Below, piece by piece: positions 12,510 through 23,636 of a stretch of DNA of 64,000 nucleotides; the stretch's first letter is position 1, and each line of letters begins with the position of its first letter. The stretch comes from Dryococelus australis. Lineage: Eukaryota; Arthropoda; Insecta; Phasmatodea; Phasmatidae. The position numbers were made by a program, and so were the translations under genes. Where the stretch lies: NCBI GenBank assembly GCA_029891345.1, contig CM056999.1, positions 25,641,418 to 25,705,417 on the forward strand. The letters run 5' to 3'. The notes below the pieces were generated by a model, which worked only from the letters and a program-made list of their open reading frames with translations, searched no databases and had not been told where the DNA came from.

Positions 12510-12680
12510 GTGGTGCATGTGGTGTTTATTGTGATGCATATGGTGCTGATTGTGGTGCATATGGTGTGTGTGGTGCATGTGGTCTGACTGTGGTGCATGT
12601 GGTACTGACTGTGATGCATGTGGTGCCGAGTGTGGTGTTGATTGTGATGCATGTGTGGCTGATTGTGGTGCATGTTGCTG
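12510..12680 (+). repeat. 21 bp minisatellite
   Basis: About eight imperfect units of the type GGTACTGACTGTGATGCATGT, with some units shortened. The length of 21 keeps frames open, which explains short Cys/Gly/Ala-rich frames on both strands; these are not genes. Equivalent arrays lie at 40030-40145 (same strand) and 44232-44362 (inverted). Confidence 0.8.
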
Positions 12681-12745
12681 TGACCACGCTTTCGCTAACA
12701 GGTCACACATTAAACTTTTAAGGGGGAGGCGCAGTCAGTAAGGTG

Positions 12746-13434
12746 GATCTACCGGAGACAGCCTCTCTTCTATGCGAAAACCGAGTGGGTTGGAAGGGAA
12801 TGTGTCCTCGTGCACTGATTTTATATTTCCCTAGTGCATTGAAGGTAACATGGGGCTTAGGATTGCATTACATATTTGACTCTAAGACCTCATGAGTCGG
12901 GTGCCTAATGTCGCACATTTATTTCTTAAATTGTAATTTACTAAATATTTATAAGATCTCTTTGCATCTTTAATGTATGCTGCACAAACAAAACACTGAT
13001 ATGCATGTTATAATACAAAGTTTTTGGAGTAGTTATTTACATTACATCGAGTGACATGAGTATACAGGCAATCAATAAGAATTGGGCTACACACACTTAC
13101 AAAAAGAGTAGGCTCTATGTTACTCATTGTATTAGTATGATTTTAACACATATCTTGGTAACACATTTGACCTGTTATTCTATGTTTCTTAAAAAGATGT
13201 GGACATGTCGACGTGATATCACAGCAGCGTGTAAAAGTGCTTCTGCAGCAGATGAACCTTATGGATTTCATACTTCTCTTTATACACGCGAATATTATAT
13301 AATGTAGTTAACATATTAAATGTACTGGTTTTAAATTTTTTTTGGTGACATAATATCTACATATGGTATTGATTTGTTAATTGACTTACAGTTTGCTATG
13401 AATTATATACATTTATAGAACATAATGCGCAGCT
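12746..13434. other. Gene-free interval
   Basis: No domain-bearing frame or structured repeat seen. It is the AT-rich sequence into which the Gypsy element at 13435 inserted. Confidence 0.3.
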
Positions 13435-14664
13435 TGTGTTTGCGCCACCCGCAATTACAGAGCGATCTGATGTGTTGTAAGTGACTTGAACTGCTGCTCC
13501 ACCTGCAATTGCCTTCGTTACCTTCCCCCCTTCACTTTTCCCGCCTACCTCTTAGCAATCCCCTCCACTTCTTCGCATGCGCGAGTTACTGAGCTCTGGT
13601 TGGTTGTTGTAAATTCTGTATGAACGGCCTTTGCTTTCAAGCAGAGCTCGTCCACTTCTACTCATGTCAGCTCAGCGATAATACCCCTCTGGTATTACCT
13701 GCTGTTAGGTCCGTGATGGACTCTGTTATACAGACATAACCTCGTTCGAGTTAGCGAGCCGAAATATATCCAGCAATGCACAATGAATCGTATGATGAGG
13801 TGGGTTCTTGACATGCTGTAATAGTTTTCTGGTAAATCGAGTTATGGTTTTATGTGAGTGCTATATGTTTTGCATTCTATATTCTGTTTGGTTTTTCCTG
13901 GTGTTTTCAAAATTTGTTTGTATTAACTTGTAGTATGTGGTGCCCATATTATTTGAAATTCTTTCCGATAAGTAAACTTTAAAGTCTTGGCTGAAGTCAC
14001 CGGAAAAGTTTATGGCATTGAATTGGGACCGCATCGACTTGCGCTAGTTTAAGAGCTTTGAATAACCCAGCTACAAGAGCATTCATTTTTGATCGTCAGT
14101 GCTTGAATTGCTTTAATAGTTTTAATTTGTATTTTTTAAATGTTTGTGAATATCACATTTTTGGGCCAGATGGGCTTTGGATAGGGTTAGAAGCCCCATC
14201 TGACAGAAGAGTTTTTATATGTATTTAAAGTTTGGTTGTGTCAAATTTCTAAGCCTCAGCTTTCCTTTAAATTAAATTAAACATTCATATTTTTGCTTTT
14301 GTAATTGGTTTTATTTTAATTGAGAGGCAATAAGATTTAATGATACTCATTAATTGATCTTTGTTGTTGATTTCAAATGAGTATAGAGTGAGAACTCATA
14401 ATATATTTATAATCCTTTGTTTGGGATTCTTTTCAGTCAATTTGTATTTTTAAATCTGTATATTTATCATTTTATTCGAGCACCCTGCTTTGATCGCTAT
14501 TGGGTGCCAGGATTGCCTTTTTAAATATTTTAATGTTAAAAAGGTATGATCTTAGTATTCTTGTATTTTTGAACAGAGTTGAAAGTACAAAAATTGAAAA
14601 AATAAAATATTTGAAACTTAATTTGTCTACGCTCTTGTGTTTTTTGTCACAAGAGTAACCTGCA
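13435..14664 (+). repeat. 5' LTR of the Gypsy element
   Basis: Begins TGTGTTTGCGCCACCCGCAA and ends ...GTAACCTGCA. It is near-identical in order to 19347-20582: GCATGCGCGAGTTACTG, 'gataatacccctctggtatt', GAATCGYATGATGAGGTGGG, a CAGATGGG...CCCCATCTG hairpin near 14166-14201, and GAGCACCCTGCTTTGA. AT-rich TATA-like stretches (TATATTTATAAT near 14402) could hold promoter or polyadenylation signals. Confidence 0.85.
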
Positions 14665-14801
14665 CAACTCTGCTAATTTGGTTGTTTGTTCTTTTTCATG
14701 CACGTCATCATGGCCGAGGGTATGTCCTTCATCTGTACACTCAAGTCTCCTTAACGGCTTTTATGCAGGAACACTAGGTTTCGTTCCCGCCTGAGGCCAA
14801 C

Positions 14802-15410
14802 ATGGATCAGCTTCGTGAGTTAACTGCAGCCTTCTGGCGAAACAATATCCAGGAAGCGAGCAAGTCCGCCGAGGGGCCTGCGCCGGTGATTCAAATTTCT
14901 CTACAGTCCTGCACATCAAAAATCTTTTTCCAGGCTATACAGAGCATTCCCCTGTGACCCTTTCCGAACCACGTGTGTTCTTAAAATTTTTTATAGCTGT
15001 AGCGAAGTTCGCAGATTTACACGTCTGTGATGACATAACCCTGTTGCGTGCCTTGCTGCTTAAGAGTCAAGGTCATGCGCAGCACTTAATAACGGAAGAA
15101 ATAAAATCTATTAACTGCAGTGTGGAAAATTTTCACGATAACTTTTTGGCTCACGTTTTTACTTCACGTGTTAGACGCATGTGTGAGCGCGATTTAATTT
15201 ATTGCTTTCAGCGCCCAGAGGAAACACAGTGAGTTTATTGACTCGATTATTGACTATGAAAGAGCTCTAGGGCTTAAATTGTCGGAACAGAACGTGGTGA
15301 AATTTGTGCTTGAAAATGTTACACCCCAGGTTCGAGCTGCGTGTGCAATTACTGCTGTTCCACATAATATGGAGGAATTTAGAAACTGGGTCGTATAACT
15401 TCAAAGCTGT
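14802..15410 (+). pseudogene. gag: Gypsy gag remnant
   Basis: The ATG at 14802 (after CCAAC) opens a frame starting MDQLRELTAAFWRNN, which hits a stop at about 14955. The reading continues in another frame at 14954-15232, then after one more shift to about 15400 with EFIDSIIDYERALGL and MEEFRNWV. This is the mostly helical, capsid-like region expected upstream of a Gypsy protease. No CCHC zinc knuckle is visible. At least two frameshifts make it a pseudogene. Family assignment rests mainly on position. Confidence 0.6.
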
Positions 15411-15485
15411 TTAGCAGCTGAGAGAGAAATAAACAGTGCGGCTAATTCTGGTAAAAAGTCCAGAGTTGCCACGGGCAACTTTTTC

Positions 15486-16255
15486 TTGTCCTCGGTCGGG
15501 AAACGACTGACGGCTGGGAATGGGAGCGGTGTTTCCAGTCGCCGGTCGCGATCGATAAAAAATCCGCCTACTACATGTATGGCTCAGGTTGCTTGTGGCG
15601 GTCAACTGTACCCTGCACTTATTGACACGGGTGCTACACACTGTGTCGTTAGCTGGCAGTTTGTCAAAATTTAGTGAATTTGAACGATATTTCGAAGGCC
15701 TGTGTACACCGTGTTCAGGAACTGAAGTTATGTATTGCAAGCGGGGAAATCTTGACTGCTTCGCACGTTTTGAAATTGCATATCAAAATAGGCAATTTAT
15801 CATGGAATTTAGAATTTTGGGTACTTCCGGTTTTAAATCACAATATGATTTTGGGTCTCGAATTTCTTGGTCAGACAAGAGCCTTAATTTATTTTCAGTA
15901 TTTCACTTTGTCTTTTGGGTTTGCGCCTGGAATTAAAATTCGTTTGTATGCTGGGAATGAGGCTCGCGTCAATCTTGTGAATGCAAATCAGTATGAAAAT
16001 ATCGCCGACTCTGCACAAAAACCTGAAAATACCTTGTCCCGGCCTAAGCGGGAATATAGTGATGTAATTACCCCTAGAATAGGGAAGTGCGACGTACTGC
16101 CGTACAGATTCGCTGTTGTCGATGACATGCCAGTACGAGACCGTCATTTCAGATGTCCACCCCCTAAGGTTAAGGTATTTAGGGAAATGATAAGTTATTG
16201 CAGGCCGGCATCAGAGTTCCATCTACCTCCGATTATAGTTACCCTGGGTTTTTAG
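15486..16255 (+). pseudogene. pol: Gypsy aspartic protease and linker to RT
   Basis: The frame ending at 15674 carries the catalytic-type motif ALIDTGATHCVVS (about 15618-15656), the DTGA triad of retropepsins. After a frameshift, the frame 15674-16255 continues with the second protease landmark ILGLEFL (about 15847-15868; usual form ILGxDFL). A linker follows to PVRDRHFRCPP near 16130, which resembles the RT entry segment. Polyprotein processing would be its role in an intact element. Broken by a shift at about 15670 and a stop at 16253. Confidence 0.75.
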
Positions 16256-16259
16256 TTAA

Positions 16260-16883
16260 AAAAAAAAGACAGTGAAAAATACATGCTTGTCGTGAACGAT
16301 ACTATGGTTAACCATAAAATTCACAAGGACCCTTTTCCATTACCAACAGTTAACTGTGACTTGCAACATCTGGGACGTGCCAAAATATATTCTGTCCTGG
16401 ACTTGAACAATAGATTTCATAATTGTCTTTTAGATCCAGCATGTCGCAAATATACTGCTCTTAGCACTCCATGGAATCAGTTAGAATTCACAAGGATCCC
16501 AATGGGTGCAAATTTCGGAAGCCAGGCTTTATTTAGAAAGCTGGATCACGCACTTTTGGATTTCAAAAACAGTTTTTTTATTGTTCAATTACGTAGACGA
16601 TGTAATTGTGTATAGCGAAAATATGAGTGACCACCTGGAACATTTAAGAAAAGTATTGCAACAGTTCAGGGAGGTCGGTCTTAGGGTCAACCTGGATAAA
16701 GTAACACTAGGTGCAAATAAAGTGAAATTCTTAGGGTATGTCATTTGTGAGGGAAAATTGTTACTGGACCACGAGCGAGTCGCCCCTGTTGTCAACTTTC
16801 CGCGTCCCCGCTCCCTTAAAGGGGTACAAATGTTTTTTGGGATGATGGGCTATTACTCGCAATTTATTGAACATTACTCGTAG
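16260..16883 (+). pseudogene. pol: Gypsy reverse transcriptase
   Basis: Two overlapping frames together cover the RT palm and thumb. The first (16283-16615) has KIHKDPFPLPTV, the AKIYSVLDLNNRFHN segment (motif A, VLDL), and TRIPMGANFGSQALF (usual form MPFGLxNAPxxF). The second (16506-16883) has the catalytic YVDDVIVYS box at about 16589-16615, LGYVICEGKL and the FFGMMGYYSQFI thumb motif. A frameshift lies around 16560-16600 and an A-run precedes the start near 16258. It would copy element RNA into cDNA if intact. Confidence 0.85.
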
Positions 16884-17400
16884 ATTGCAGCCTCCTTTAA
16901 CCATCTCAAAAAGAGGAGTAGAATTTGTTTGGGACAGCGAGCAAGAGCTGGCCTTTAATATTTTTAAAGAAAAACTTAGTTTCTCGCTGGTATTCATCCT
17001 GCCGGATTTTGAGGAAAAAAAAAAAAAAAAAAAAAAAAAAAACGTTTTTTGGTCCAGATGGACGCTTCGTCACTTCCTCTGGGTGCGGCCTTGGGTCAAT
17101 GGCGGGACGGTTATATTGCGCCAGTAGGATGAACGAGCCCTCGGAACATACGAAAAGGAGACGCTTTCGTGCCTTTTAGGGTTGGAAATATTCGCTCTCT
17201 ACACAGAACACGACGAGTGCGACCTGTTTACTGATAATCAGGCCCTCAGTTGGGTGTTGTCCCATCCTCAACTGGGAAAATTGGGCAGATGGGTTTTGCA
17301 CTTGTCGAGATTTCCTTTTTAATGTCCACCATGTAAGGGGTGAGGAGAACCCGGTAGCAGACACATTATCGCTTATGTTCGACGAAACAGAATTTGAACA
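16884..17400 (+). pseudogene. pol: Gypsy RNase H, interrupted by a poly(A) tract
   Basis: After the RT thumb the reading continues with FVWDSEQELAFNIFK (about 16924-16968), typical of the RT-RNaseH connection. A run of 28 A at 17015-17042 disrupts the frame. Downstream, the DNA at about 17220-17370 still reads LFTDNQALSWVL and then NPVADTLS in other frames, the usual RNase H closing motifs. The A-run is unlike the rest of the element and may be slippage or a small insertion. Confidence 0.65.
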
Positions 17401-17479
17401 TATTCCCGTAGACACTCCAGCTTCTCTTGGGTCAATTCAGGGCTTCCCGGCGATTTTGTCCAGCTTCGTGACGTACAAA

Positions 17480-18616
17480 ATGTGGATGCCTGGTTTGAAC
17501 AGGTAGAACAAGATGTGGCTTCTGGGGTTCAGTGTTCTTATTTTGAAAAGGGGGTTTTTTTTTCCGGTAAGTCCGGACGTGCACGTAAATTAGTAGTTCC
17601 GGAAAATTTAAGACCTATGATATTACATTATTTTCATGACACTTTGTTTGGTGGTCACCTGGTAATAAGTAAAACCATAGAAATAATTTCTTTGCTCTTT
17701 TCCTGGCCTAGTTTGAGGCAGGATGTAACACAGTGTTAGAACGTGTGACGTTTGTCAATGTCGTAAGTATGCTCCATTTTCGAATTTTGGTCAAACTCCT
17801 ATCCAGGTTTCTTATTATCCTTGGCATGTAGTAAATAAAGATATTTTTGGGCCCTTAGTTCGGTCTAAGAGAGGGAAAGTTTGTATTTAAATTTTGTTGG
17901 ACACCTTTACAAAATTTGTAATTTTACTCCCTTTGAAAAACATGAAAACTCTTTCCATTGTAAGAGTTTTGCAAGAAAAGGTTAGGAAGGTGTTTGGTGC
18001 GTGTTACTTTCAGTCACATTGTTTCAAGAACATGTGCTTTAAGTGGGTGATCAAGTATTACACCTGAAGTCCGCATTTTCCCAAGGGCAAACAAGTTGAA
18101 TGTTTTAACAAAAACCTTAAGTCTTGTCTTACCATCTTTCATAACTGGGACCACTCTGAATGGGATCGCGATCTGGAGCTCATTAATGTCGGGTTTAATG
18201 CGGAGATTCACGGTTCCACTGGATCACCTCCATTTATTCCCTTCTTGGGTTGTCATCTGCCTCATCCTTTATTTAACATCTGGAACCTTCCTTTGTCAAC
18301 TACCTTGGATTCTGGCTTGCTGGACCGATTCCTCGATGGGGTCGCTAGTCGCCTTAATGACGCGAAACGCGAAGTAGTTGCGTGTCTAGATGAAGGTCGA
18401 ATAGATCCTCCCTTTTCCGTCGGTGACAAAGTTCTTTGCAAAAAATCATGTCCTGGGCGACGGCAGGGTGCGATTTTCATCCCGAAATTCGCTGGGCCGT
18501 ATCAAATTAAAATTTTTTTAGCATTTAACACTGTAATGTTAAGTTATGCGGGAACTTTGATTGAGTTTCGTAAAGCTCATGTGAGTCACCTAAAGAGGTA
18601 CTTGTCTAGATCTTAG
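17480..18616 (+). pseudogene. pol: Gypsy integrase
   Basis: The frame 17482-17739 carries the HHCC zinc-binding N-terminus (ILHYFHDTLFGGHLV); the CC part (about 17736-17765) is displaced by frameshift. A core segment around 17820-17960 includes KDIFGPLV and TFTKFVILLPLK, matching the first catalytic Asp region. The C-terminal end (18245-18616) has VGDKVLCKKS, GPYQIKIFL and KAHVSHLKRYLSRS, the SH3-like tail. The second Asp and the Glu of the DDE triad are not readable with confidence. Multiple frameshifts make it non-functional. Confidence 0.75.
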
Positions 18617-18889
18617 CTTAATACCATTGCTCTAAATTTTTTAATTTTATTGGTAGTTTACCTGAATTTTCCAACTGTCTGGTACGACGTATTTAAATTT
18701 TATAGGTTTTTTATTATAAAATTTACTAATTTTGTGATTTTTTGATAAAAAGAAGTAATACATTTTGTAATTTTAGATGTTTGTATTATTAATTTAGTAT
18801 TTTGGTTTGTTCTCGCATGTGTAATAGGTTTCCCCTATGCCTTTCCTCATTTTAGTTTTGATATTATTAATCTCACCCTTCCTTTTGTT

Positions 18890-19288
18890 TTGTTTTCGTT
18901 AAATTTCCTGGAGCGTCATGCGGTGTTTGAGCTCGAGAAGAGGTTTGTCGGAGGCTGCCTAGGATCAACTGCACCTGATGGCTGCTGCTGCTGCAACCCA
19001 CTTGACATTTCTGCTTTGTCGGTTGCGCTGTTCAGGCGTTCGACGCTTGCTCCTGCTTTTGCACCCCTGGTTCTTCGACTACATACTCTCTCGGGGGTGT
19101 TGACTGAAAATTACCGCTGTTTTGAGAAGATTTGCACCGTGAAGTTCTCTCAAAAATTTAGATTTGTGAATAAACATGGACTTCAAGATATTTGTCGAAT
19201 TTATACGCTACTAATTGCGTCCTTTATCTTTCTTCTGATTCAAATATTTTCTTCTGTGATCTATGTGTTGTTTCTTTGTAAACTGTAA
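18890..19288 (+). CDS. Unrecognised 132-codon frame with C-terminal hydrophobic segment, between IN and 3' LTR
   Basis: This uninterrupted frame lies where an env gene would sit in an errantivirus-like element. It starts MFSLNFLERHAVFELEKRF and has a short CCCC cluster at residues 33-36. It ends in a strongly hydrophobic stretch (about residues 107-130, TLLIASFIFLLIQIFSSVIY) followed by LFLCKL, as in a membrane anchor. I see no furin site, fusion peptide or other env signature, and the length is far below that of an env protein. It may be an env remnant or a chance frame. Confidence 0.3.
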   Translation: MFSLNFLERHAVFELEKRFVGGCLGSTAPDGCCCCNPLDISALSVALFRRSTLAPAFAPLVLRLHTLSGVLTENYRCFEKICTVKFSQKFRFVNKHGLQDICRIYTLLIASFIFLLIQIFSSVIYVLFLCKL

Positions 19289-19346
19289 CTTGACTGAAAA
19301 ATAAAGCTGGGGTGTAACTTGTTTCAGCAGTGGCGATTGCACAGAT

Positions 19347-20582
19347 TGTGTCTGCGCCACCCGCAATTACAGAGCGCTCTGATGTGTTGTAAGTGACTTG
19401 AACTGCTGCTCCACCTGCAATTTCCTTCGTTACCTTCCCCCCTTCACTTTTCCCGCCTACCTCTTAGCAATCCCCTCCACTTCTGCACATGCGCGAGTTA
19501 CTGTGCTCTGGTTGGTTGTCGTAAATTCTGTATGAACGGCCTTTGCTTTCAAGCAGAGCACGTCCACTTCTACTCATGTCAGCTCAGCGATAATACCCCT
19601 CTGGTATTACATGCTCTTAGGTCCGTGATGGACTCTGCTCTACAGGCATAACCTCGCTCGAGTTAGCGAGCCAAATTGTGTTCAGCAATGCACGACGAAT
19701 CGCATGATGAGGTGGGTTGGTGACATGCTGTAATAGATATCTGGTAAATCGAGTTATGGTTTTGTGTGAGTGCTATATATTTTGCGTTCTAAATTCTGTT
19801 TGGTTTTCCCCGGTGTTTTCAAAATTTAAGTTTCAATTAATTTATTAGTATGTGGTGCCCATTGTACCTTTTCTATGAAACGTTTTCCCGATAAGTAAAC
19901 TTTAAAGTCTTAGCTGTAAGTCGCCTGAAAAGTTCATGGTGTTGAATTGGGACTGCATCGACTTGCGCTAATTTGAGAGCTTTGAATAACCTTCCTGCAA
20001 GAGCATTCATTTGAGATCGTCGGTGCTTGAATTGCTTTAATAGTTTTAATTTGTATTTTTTAAATGTTCGTGAACGTCTCATTTTTAGGTCAGATGGGCT
20101 TTGGATAGGGTTAGATGCCCCATCTGACAGAAGAGTTTTTATATGTATTTAAAGTTTTGTTTTGTCAAATTCCTAGGCCTCAGCTTTCCTTTAAAACGAA
20201 TTAAACATTCATATTTTTGCTTGAGAGTAAAGATTCTTATTTTGTAATTGGTTTTAATTGAGAGGCAATAAGATTTAATGATACTCATTTAGTTAAACTT
20301 TGATGTTGCTTTCAAATGAGTATAGAGTGAGAACTTCATAATATATTTATAATCCTTGTTTGGGATTATTTTCAGTCGATTTATATTTTTAATGTGTATT
20401 TTTATCATTTGATTCGAGCACCCTGCTTTGACGGCCATTGGGTGCCAGGGTTGCTTTTTTAAATAAAGTATGATCTCAGTATTTTTGTATGTTATAGACA
20501 GAGTGGAATGTTTAGATATTGAAAAAAATAAGATTTGAAACTGAAGTTGTCCACATTCTTGTGTTTGTCACAATAATTTGCA
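19347..20582 (+). repeat. 3' LTR of the Gypsy element
   Basis: Begins TGTGTCTGCGCCACCCGCAA and ends CAATAATTTGCA, collinear with 13435-14664 with scattered substitutions and small indels (for example an extra GAGAGTAAAGATTCTT-like insertion near 20223). AATAAAGCTGGGG at 19300 lies just upstream in internal DNA. Confidence 0.85.
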
Positions 20583-22500
20583 CATTGTATTTGGTATTAC
20601 TATCTTGATTTCATAGCCTTGCCGGCAAGAGAAATACTCTGATACTGATAGGACTCTTGCTTCTTGTTAGTCTTGGATAGGGGATATGTGCTCGGCACCT
20701 GCTGTTAACTCCTAAAAAATTAATTTTCTTGACCTGGCACTAACCACAAGGATAGAGGATGTTGAGGTTTTGCGGTGCATCGATTCGAGGCAAACAGTCC
20801 GCAATAGCCTTATGGATGTGTACTAGGAGCTATATTTTTATCTTAATGAATTTGGTTTTTTGCAATATTTCTTAGTCTAAAAACATGTGTTATATGCAGT
20901 TTAAAAAACATTTGCATCCATAATTTGTGCTGATAATTCAACCTCTACAGTGCAGTCTTAGATCTGCAAGTTTTACAATAGACGGGATTCATTCTATTAT
21001 AAAATTTGTTGCCATTGTAACTTATTATGTACATACAGCTGATAATAGAAAGTTTTAGGGCAACCTATATATGATTTATGTTACTAATATGGCATCCTCG
21101 CCACACGGCGCGTGTCTGTCAAGCAGAGTTCTCTAGAGTTCACTTAGTTAATTGAATCGGTACGCTGAAAGGCTCGTGTCAAGTAGCACTTGCACTTTAT
21201 ACCGACTGCACCTAGAGTGCGCTACTTGTTCTAACTCATCTGTCACCTATAGGACCAACACTGATGTTTGTAAGCTCTGACTTACATGTGTGGTGTACAA
21301 TGTGTTACAATTGTGTAAGTTTCTAATTGTAAATTTTTGGTGATTGTGTGTGTGTGTGTTTTTAATGCTTATTTGATACTAAGCAGGCCTGCTTATATTT
21401 AATAGCTATATGAATTGGATGTTATACCTTTCTGGTTACAATGCATGTGCGCTGTGCACGTTCGGAAATATTACTACCTGGTAGCTGTGGAATACCTATA
21501 TTGACGCCTACTGATTAAAGTTATGTAGCCGTTCTGCATGTATCTACACCGTTTGAACAACCTTGTTTGGTAAAATCGCAATTTTGACCAGCTTCTTAAT
21601 AAAGAATAGCAAGCACCATAGTGAGAAGTAATATTGTCGCATTACTAATGCAGTTAGTGTTCTTGTGGCAACAGTGAGAATACACGCAAACGTAACTGCA
21701 CTTGAGTGTACTTGAGCTGATTAACATCTAATGTGGGTAGCTCGGCGTGTTGGATTTTCCATTGGTCGTTAATACTGTCGTTAAGCATGTAAAGGGAAAT
21801 ACCTTCATTAACTCATAATTGTTTTACTTAAAATTATCTTGTTGCATTTAGTGTATTGGTACAACTGTATGAGAAATTGGTACAGCTGTGCCCCTTATGT
21901 TGCAAATGTGAATATTGTGAACGATCGTCAGTTTTTCTGTTGTCAAGGTGCACCCACACAGGGCGTGGATTTCAATATTATCAACCGTTGTTGGGATTTC
22001 TTTGCTAAGTGAAATATTTGTGCAGCGCAATACCAATGAGCTGGGTGCATTAGTGATAATGTGCTGATGAGACTGGATAGAGTTTACAATTAATGGTTTG
22101 CCTAGCATGCATGTGAATTGGCAGTATTTATATAACTTTGCTATGCTATCCAATTTAATGGATGCATGAGGGGTAGCTTCAATTTGCTTAGCAATAAAAT
22201 ATACTCAGCTGACATTTATGCATGTTTTTATCTATGGCAAGTTCTCTGTCGGGCATATTAATGTAACGTTGGTGGATTTGAAAAACTGCCACTTATTACC
22301 TACGTTTTGAATAGGTATTTGAATTTTCGATAAAACCTGTGTATCTGATAATGTACATTCTGATCTCCTTAATTGGTATGCTGATCCTTAACTTAAGATT
22401 CTTAATTGCACTTTGTAGTTTTTTTAAGTCAGTCTATAATATTTGTCATCGCACTACCAGTAATGGCAAGTTTAATGCATGTACTGATTCAATGCTCATT
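20583..22500. other. Gene-free interval
   Basis: No domain-bearing frame, no tRNA-like box and no clear repeat apart from a short TG run near 21342. Probably unique or very old repeat-derived sequence. Confidence 0.3.
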
Positions 22501-22503
22501 AGT

Positions 22504-22610
22504 GGTAAATATTGGCGAAGTTCAATAATTTAACTAAATGTCGTGCAAATTTCTCACTTTCACCCAAAATCAAGATAATTTGAACCAAATCTGCATTTTT
22601 CAGTTCTACT
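22504..22610 (+). repeat. Left copy of a repeat also found at 32818 (direct) and ~33385 (inverted)
   Basis: GTAAATATTGGCGAAGTTCAATAATTTAACT... matches GCAAATATTGGCGCAACTCAATAATTTAACT... at 32818. Both share TTTCWCACTTTCA-type and CAAAATCAAGATAATTTGA words, the 32818 copy having ~45 extra bases between them. In reverse orientation the segment also resembles 33376-33290 (GCAGATATGGTGCAACTCAATAATTTAACT, written here only as a pattern of shared words). It marks the left edge of the virus-like block. Confidence 0.6.
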
Positions 22611-22789
22611 GAATTCATAAAAATTATAAACACGATTTAAAAATGGCATAACTCATTTGAGAAATCCCCATCTCCTCACCGTGCGATATTTGAACCTACC
22701 TATTACGATGAGGATTTTTTGTTTGTGCTCTGTTCCCATTGCATAGCATCTACACAACAGGAGCAGAGCGAGGTTTTTGCTCAAATTTT

Positions 22790-22925
22790 GAATGGTTTGG
22801 TGATAATCTAATATTGTGAATATGCCGGCCACACATATCCACAATATTAAATCATCTGCTCAGATTGGGAATTGAACCCCCAACCTTTGCATTACATACC
22901 AAACACCCTGTCACTCAAGTCATGT
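22790..22925 (-). mobile_element. Possible tRNA-derived SINE fragment
   Basis: On the minus strand the sequence reads GGGGGTTCAATTCCCAATC (about 22884-22866), an RNA polymerase III B box (GGTTCAATTCC). A TGAGTGACAGGGTG word ~45 bases upstream could be a degenerate A box. The body that follows (GTGTGGCCGGCATATTCAC) does not match the SINE at 47290. It is not a tRNA gene: no cloverleaf can be drawn. Confidence 0.35.
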
Positions 22926-23273
22926 GACAGGGCAAGAAATTGAGCTCTCCAAAAGCTGTGAGCTGCAGCGTGTTTGCAGTTGCGTGGCTGAGATATCAGC
23001 ACAGTCATATTTCCTGTTGCAGACAGAGCTCACTGCGAGCTCGACGAGGAAAACTTGCACCACTGACGCCAGAATACGCCGCAGTTCAGTTGCGAACGAG
23101 AGAAAATATATGCTTTTTTGTCTCACTATGAGAGTGCGCTGAAGTTTAGTTGTGGACGTGAGTGTAGTTAAGCTTTTTTTCTGTCACTACAAGAATGCGC
23201 TGCAGTTCAGTAAATGAAGAAGATAAGCTAATTTGTAAAACTTTTTGCTAGTCGCAAATATTGAATTCACAAG

Positions 23274-23319
<46 letters not shown>

Positions 23320-23636
23320 AAAATATAATTTTTTTTTATTTGATTACGATATTTTCCACTGTCCACTTTTCTACTCAAATCCAATTTTAAAAACCATAAT
23401 TTTCGTCCCAGCACTTGGCACATATATCTTTAAATTTCTCAAAACTCGTGTCTCCTCCAACAAAATCGCAATATACGTGTCTCAAATTTGTTTCATCTTA
23501 TCGAAATATACACAGAAAATTTGTGTCCTGCAAACAACTCTCTAATATTATCAGGCAATAACTCACCATTATTTTTTGTTCTTGAAAGTTTCCCCAGTCA
23601 ACATTTTTCATTTAATTGCAACAATTTTTGTAATAA
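22926..23636. other. Gene-free interval with a 73 bp duplication and a GA microsatellite
   Basis: A ~73 bp unit containing GCAGTTCAGTTG...CTTTTTTGTCTCACTA is repeated about 2.3 times between 23080 and 23215. A pure (GA)n tract runs from 23277 to 23317. No gene recognised. Short frames here are shadows. Confidence 0.6.

Larger units (their letters stand above)
10870..12745 (+). repeat. Composite interspersed repeat, copy A
   Basis: The same modules occur inverted at 44225-45840. Order here: a head at 10878-10915 containing a GGCACCTGG / CCAGGTGC inverted pair, then ~350 bp with GGAGCAGGTGAGATGGA near 11064; AAACAAATTAGTCGGCAG near 11277; CAGTCAGCCATCTTGGTGCT near 11326; a ~115 bp tandem array (11460-12345); and a 21 bp minisatellite (12510-12680). 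It ends with GTTGCTGTGACC...CAGTCAGTAAGG (12674-12743), a module seen again at 39425-39500. No coding capacity is recognisable. The element class is unknown to me. Confidence 0.75.
13435..20582 (+). mobile_element. Gypsy-type LTR retrotransposon, degenerate but with both LTRs
   Basis: Two direct LTRs of ~1.23 kb enclose gag (14802-15410), protease (about 15560-15870), RT (about 16090-16883), RNase H (16884-17400) and integrase (17480-18616). The PR-RT-RH-IN order is diagnostic of Ty3/mdg4 rather than Copia. The LTR starts align as TGTGTYTGCGCCACCCGCAA and the ends as TGCA. By eye the first ~300 bp of the LTRs differ at about 5% of positions, so the insertion is not recent. I found no convincing target duplication (flanks GCAGCT and CATTGT) and no obvious tRNA primer site. 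Every coding domain has stops or frameshifts. Confidence 0.85.

Noticed and set aside
12464..12741. Cys/Gly/Ala-rich and His/Gln-rich frames on both strands
   Set aside because: They are readings of the 21 bp minisatellite, which keeps all frames open; the same happens at 44162-44448.
22860..22925. Possible tRNA gene because of the GGTTCAATTCC word
   Set aside because: No acceptor stem or anticodon arm can be drawn; a SINE fragment is the better reading.
23187..23423. Minus-strand frame with a long Ser-Leu run
   Set aside because: Created by translation of the (GA)n microsatellite.
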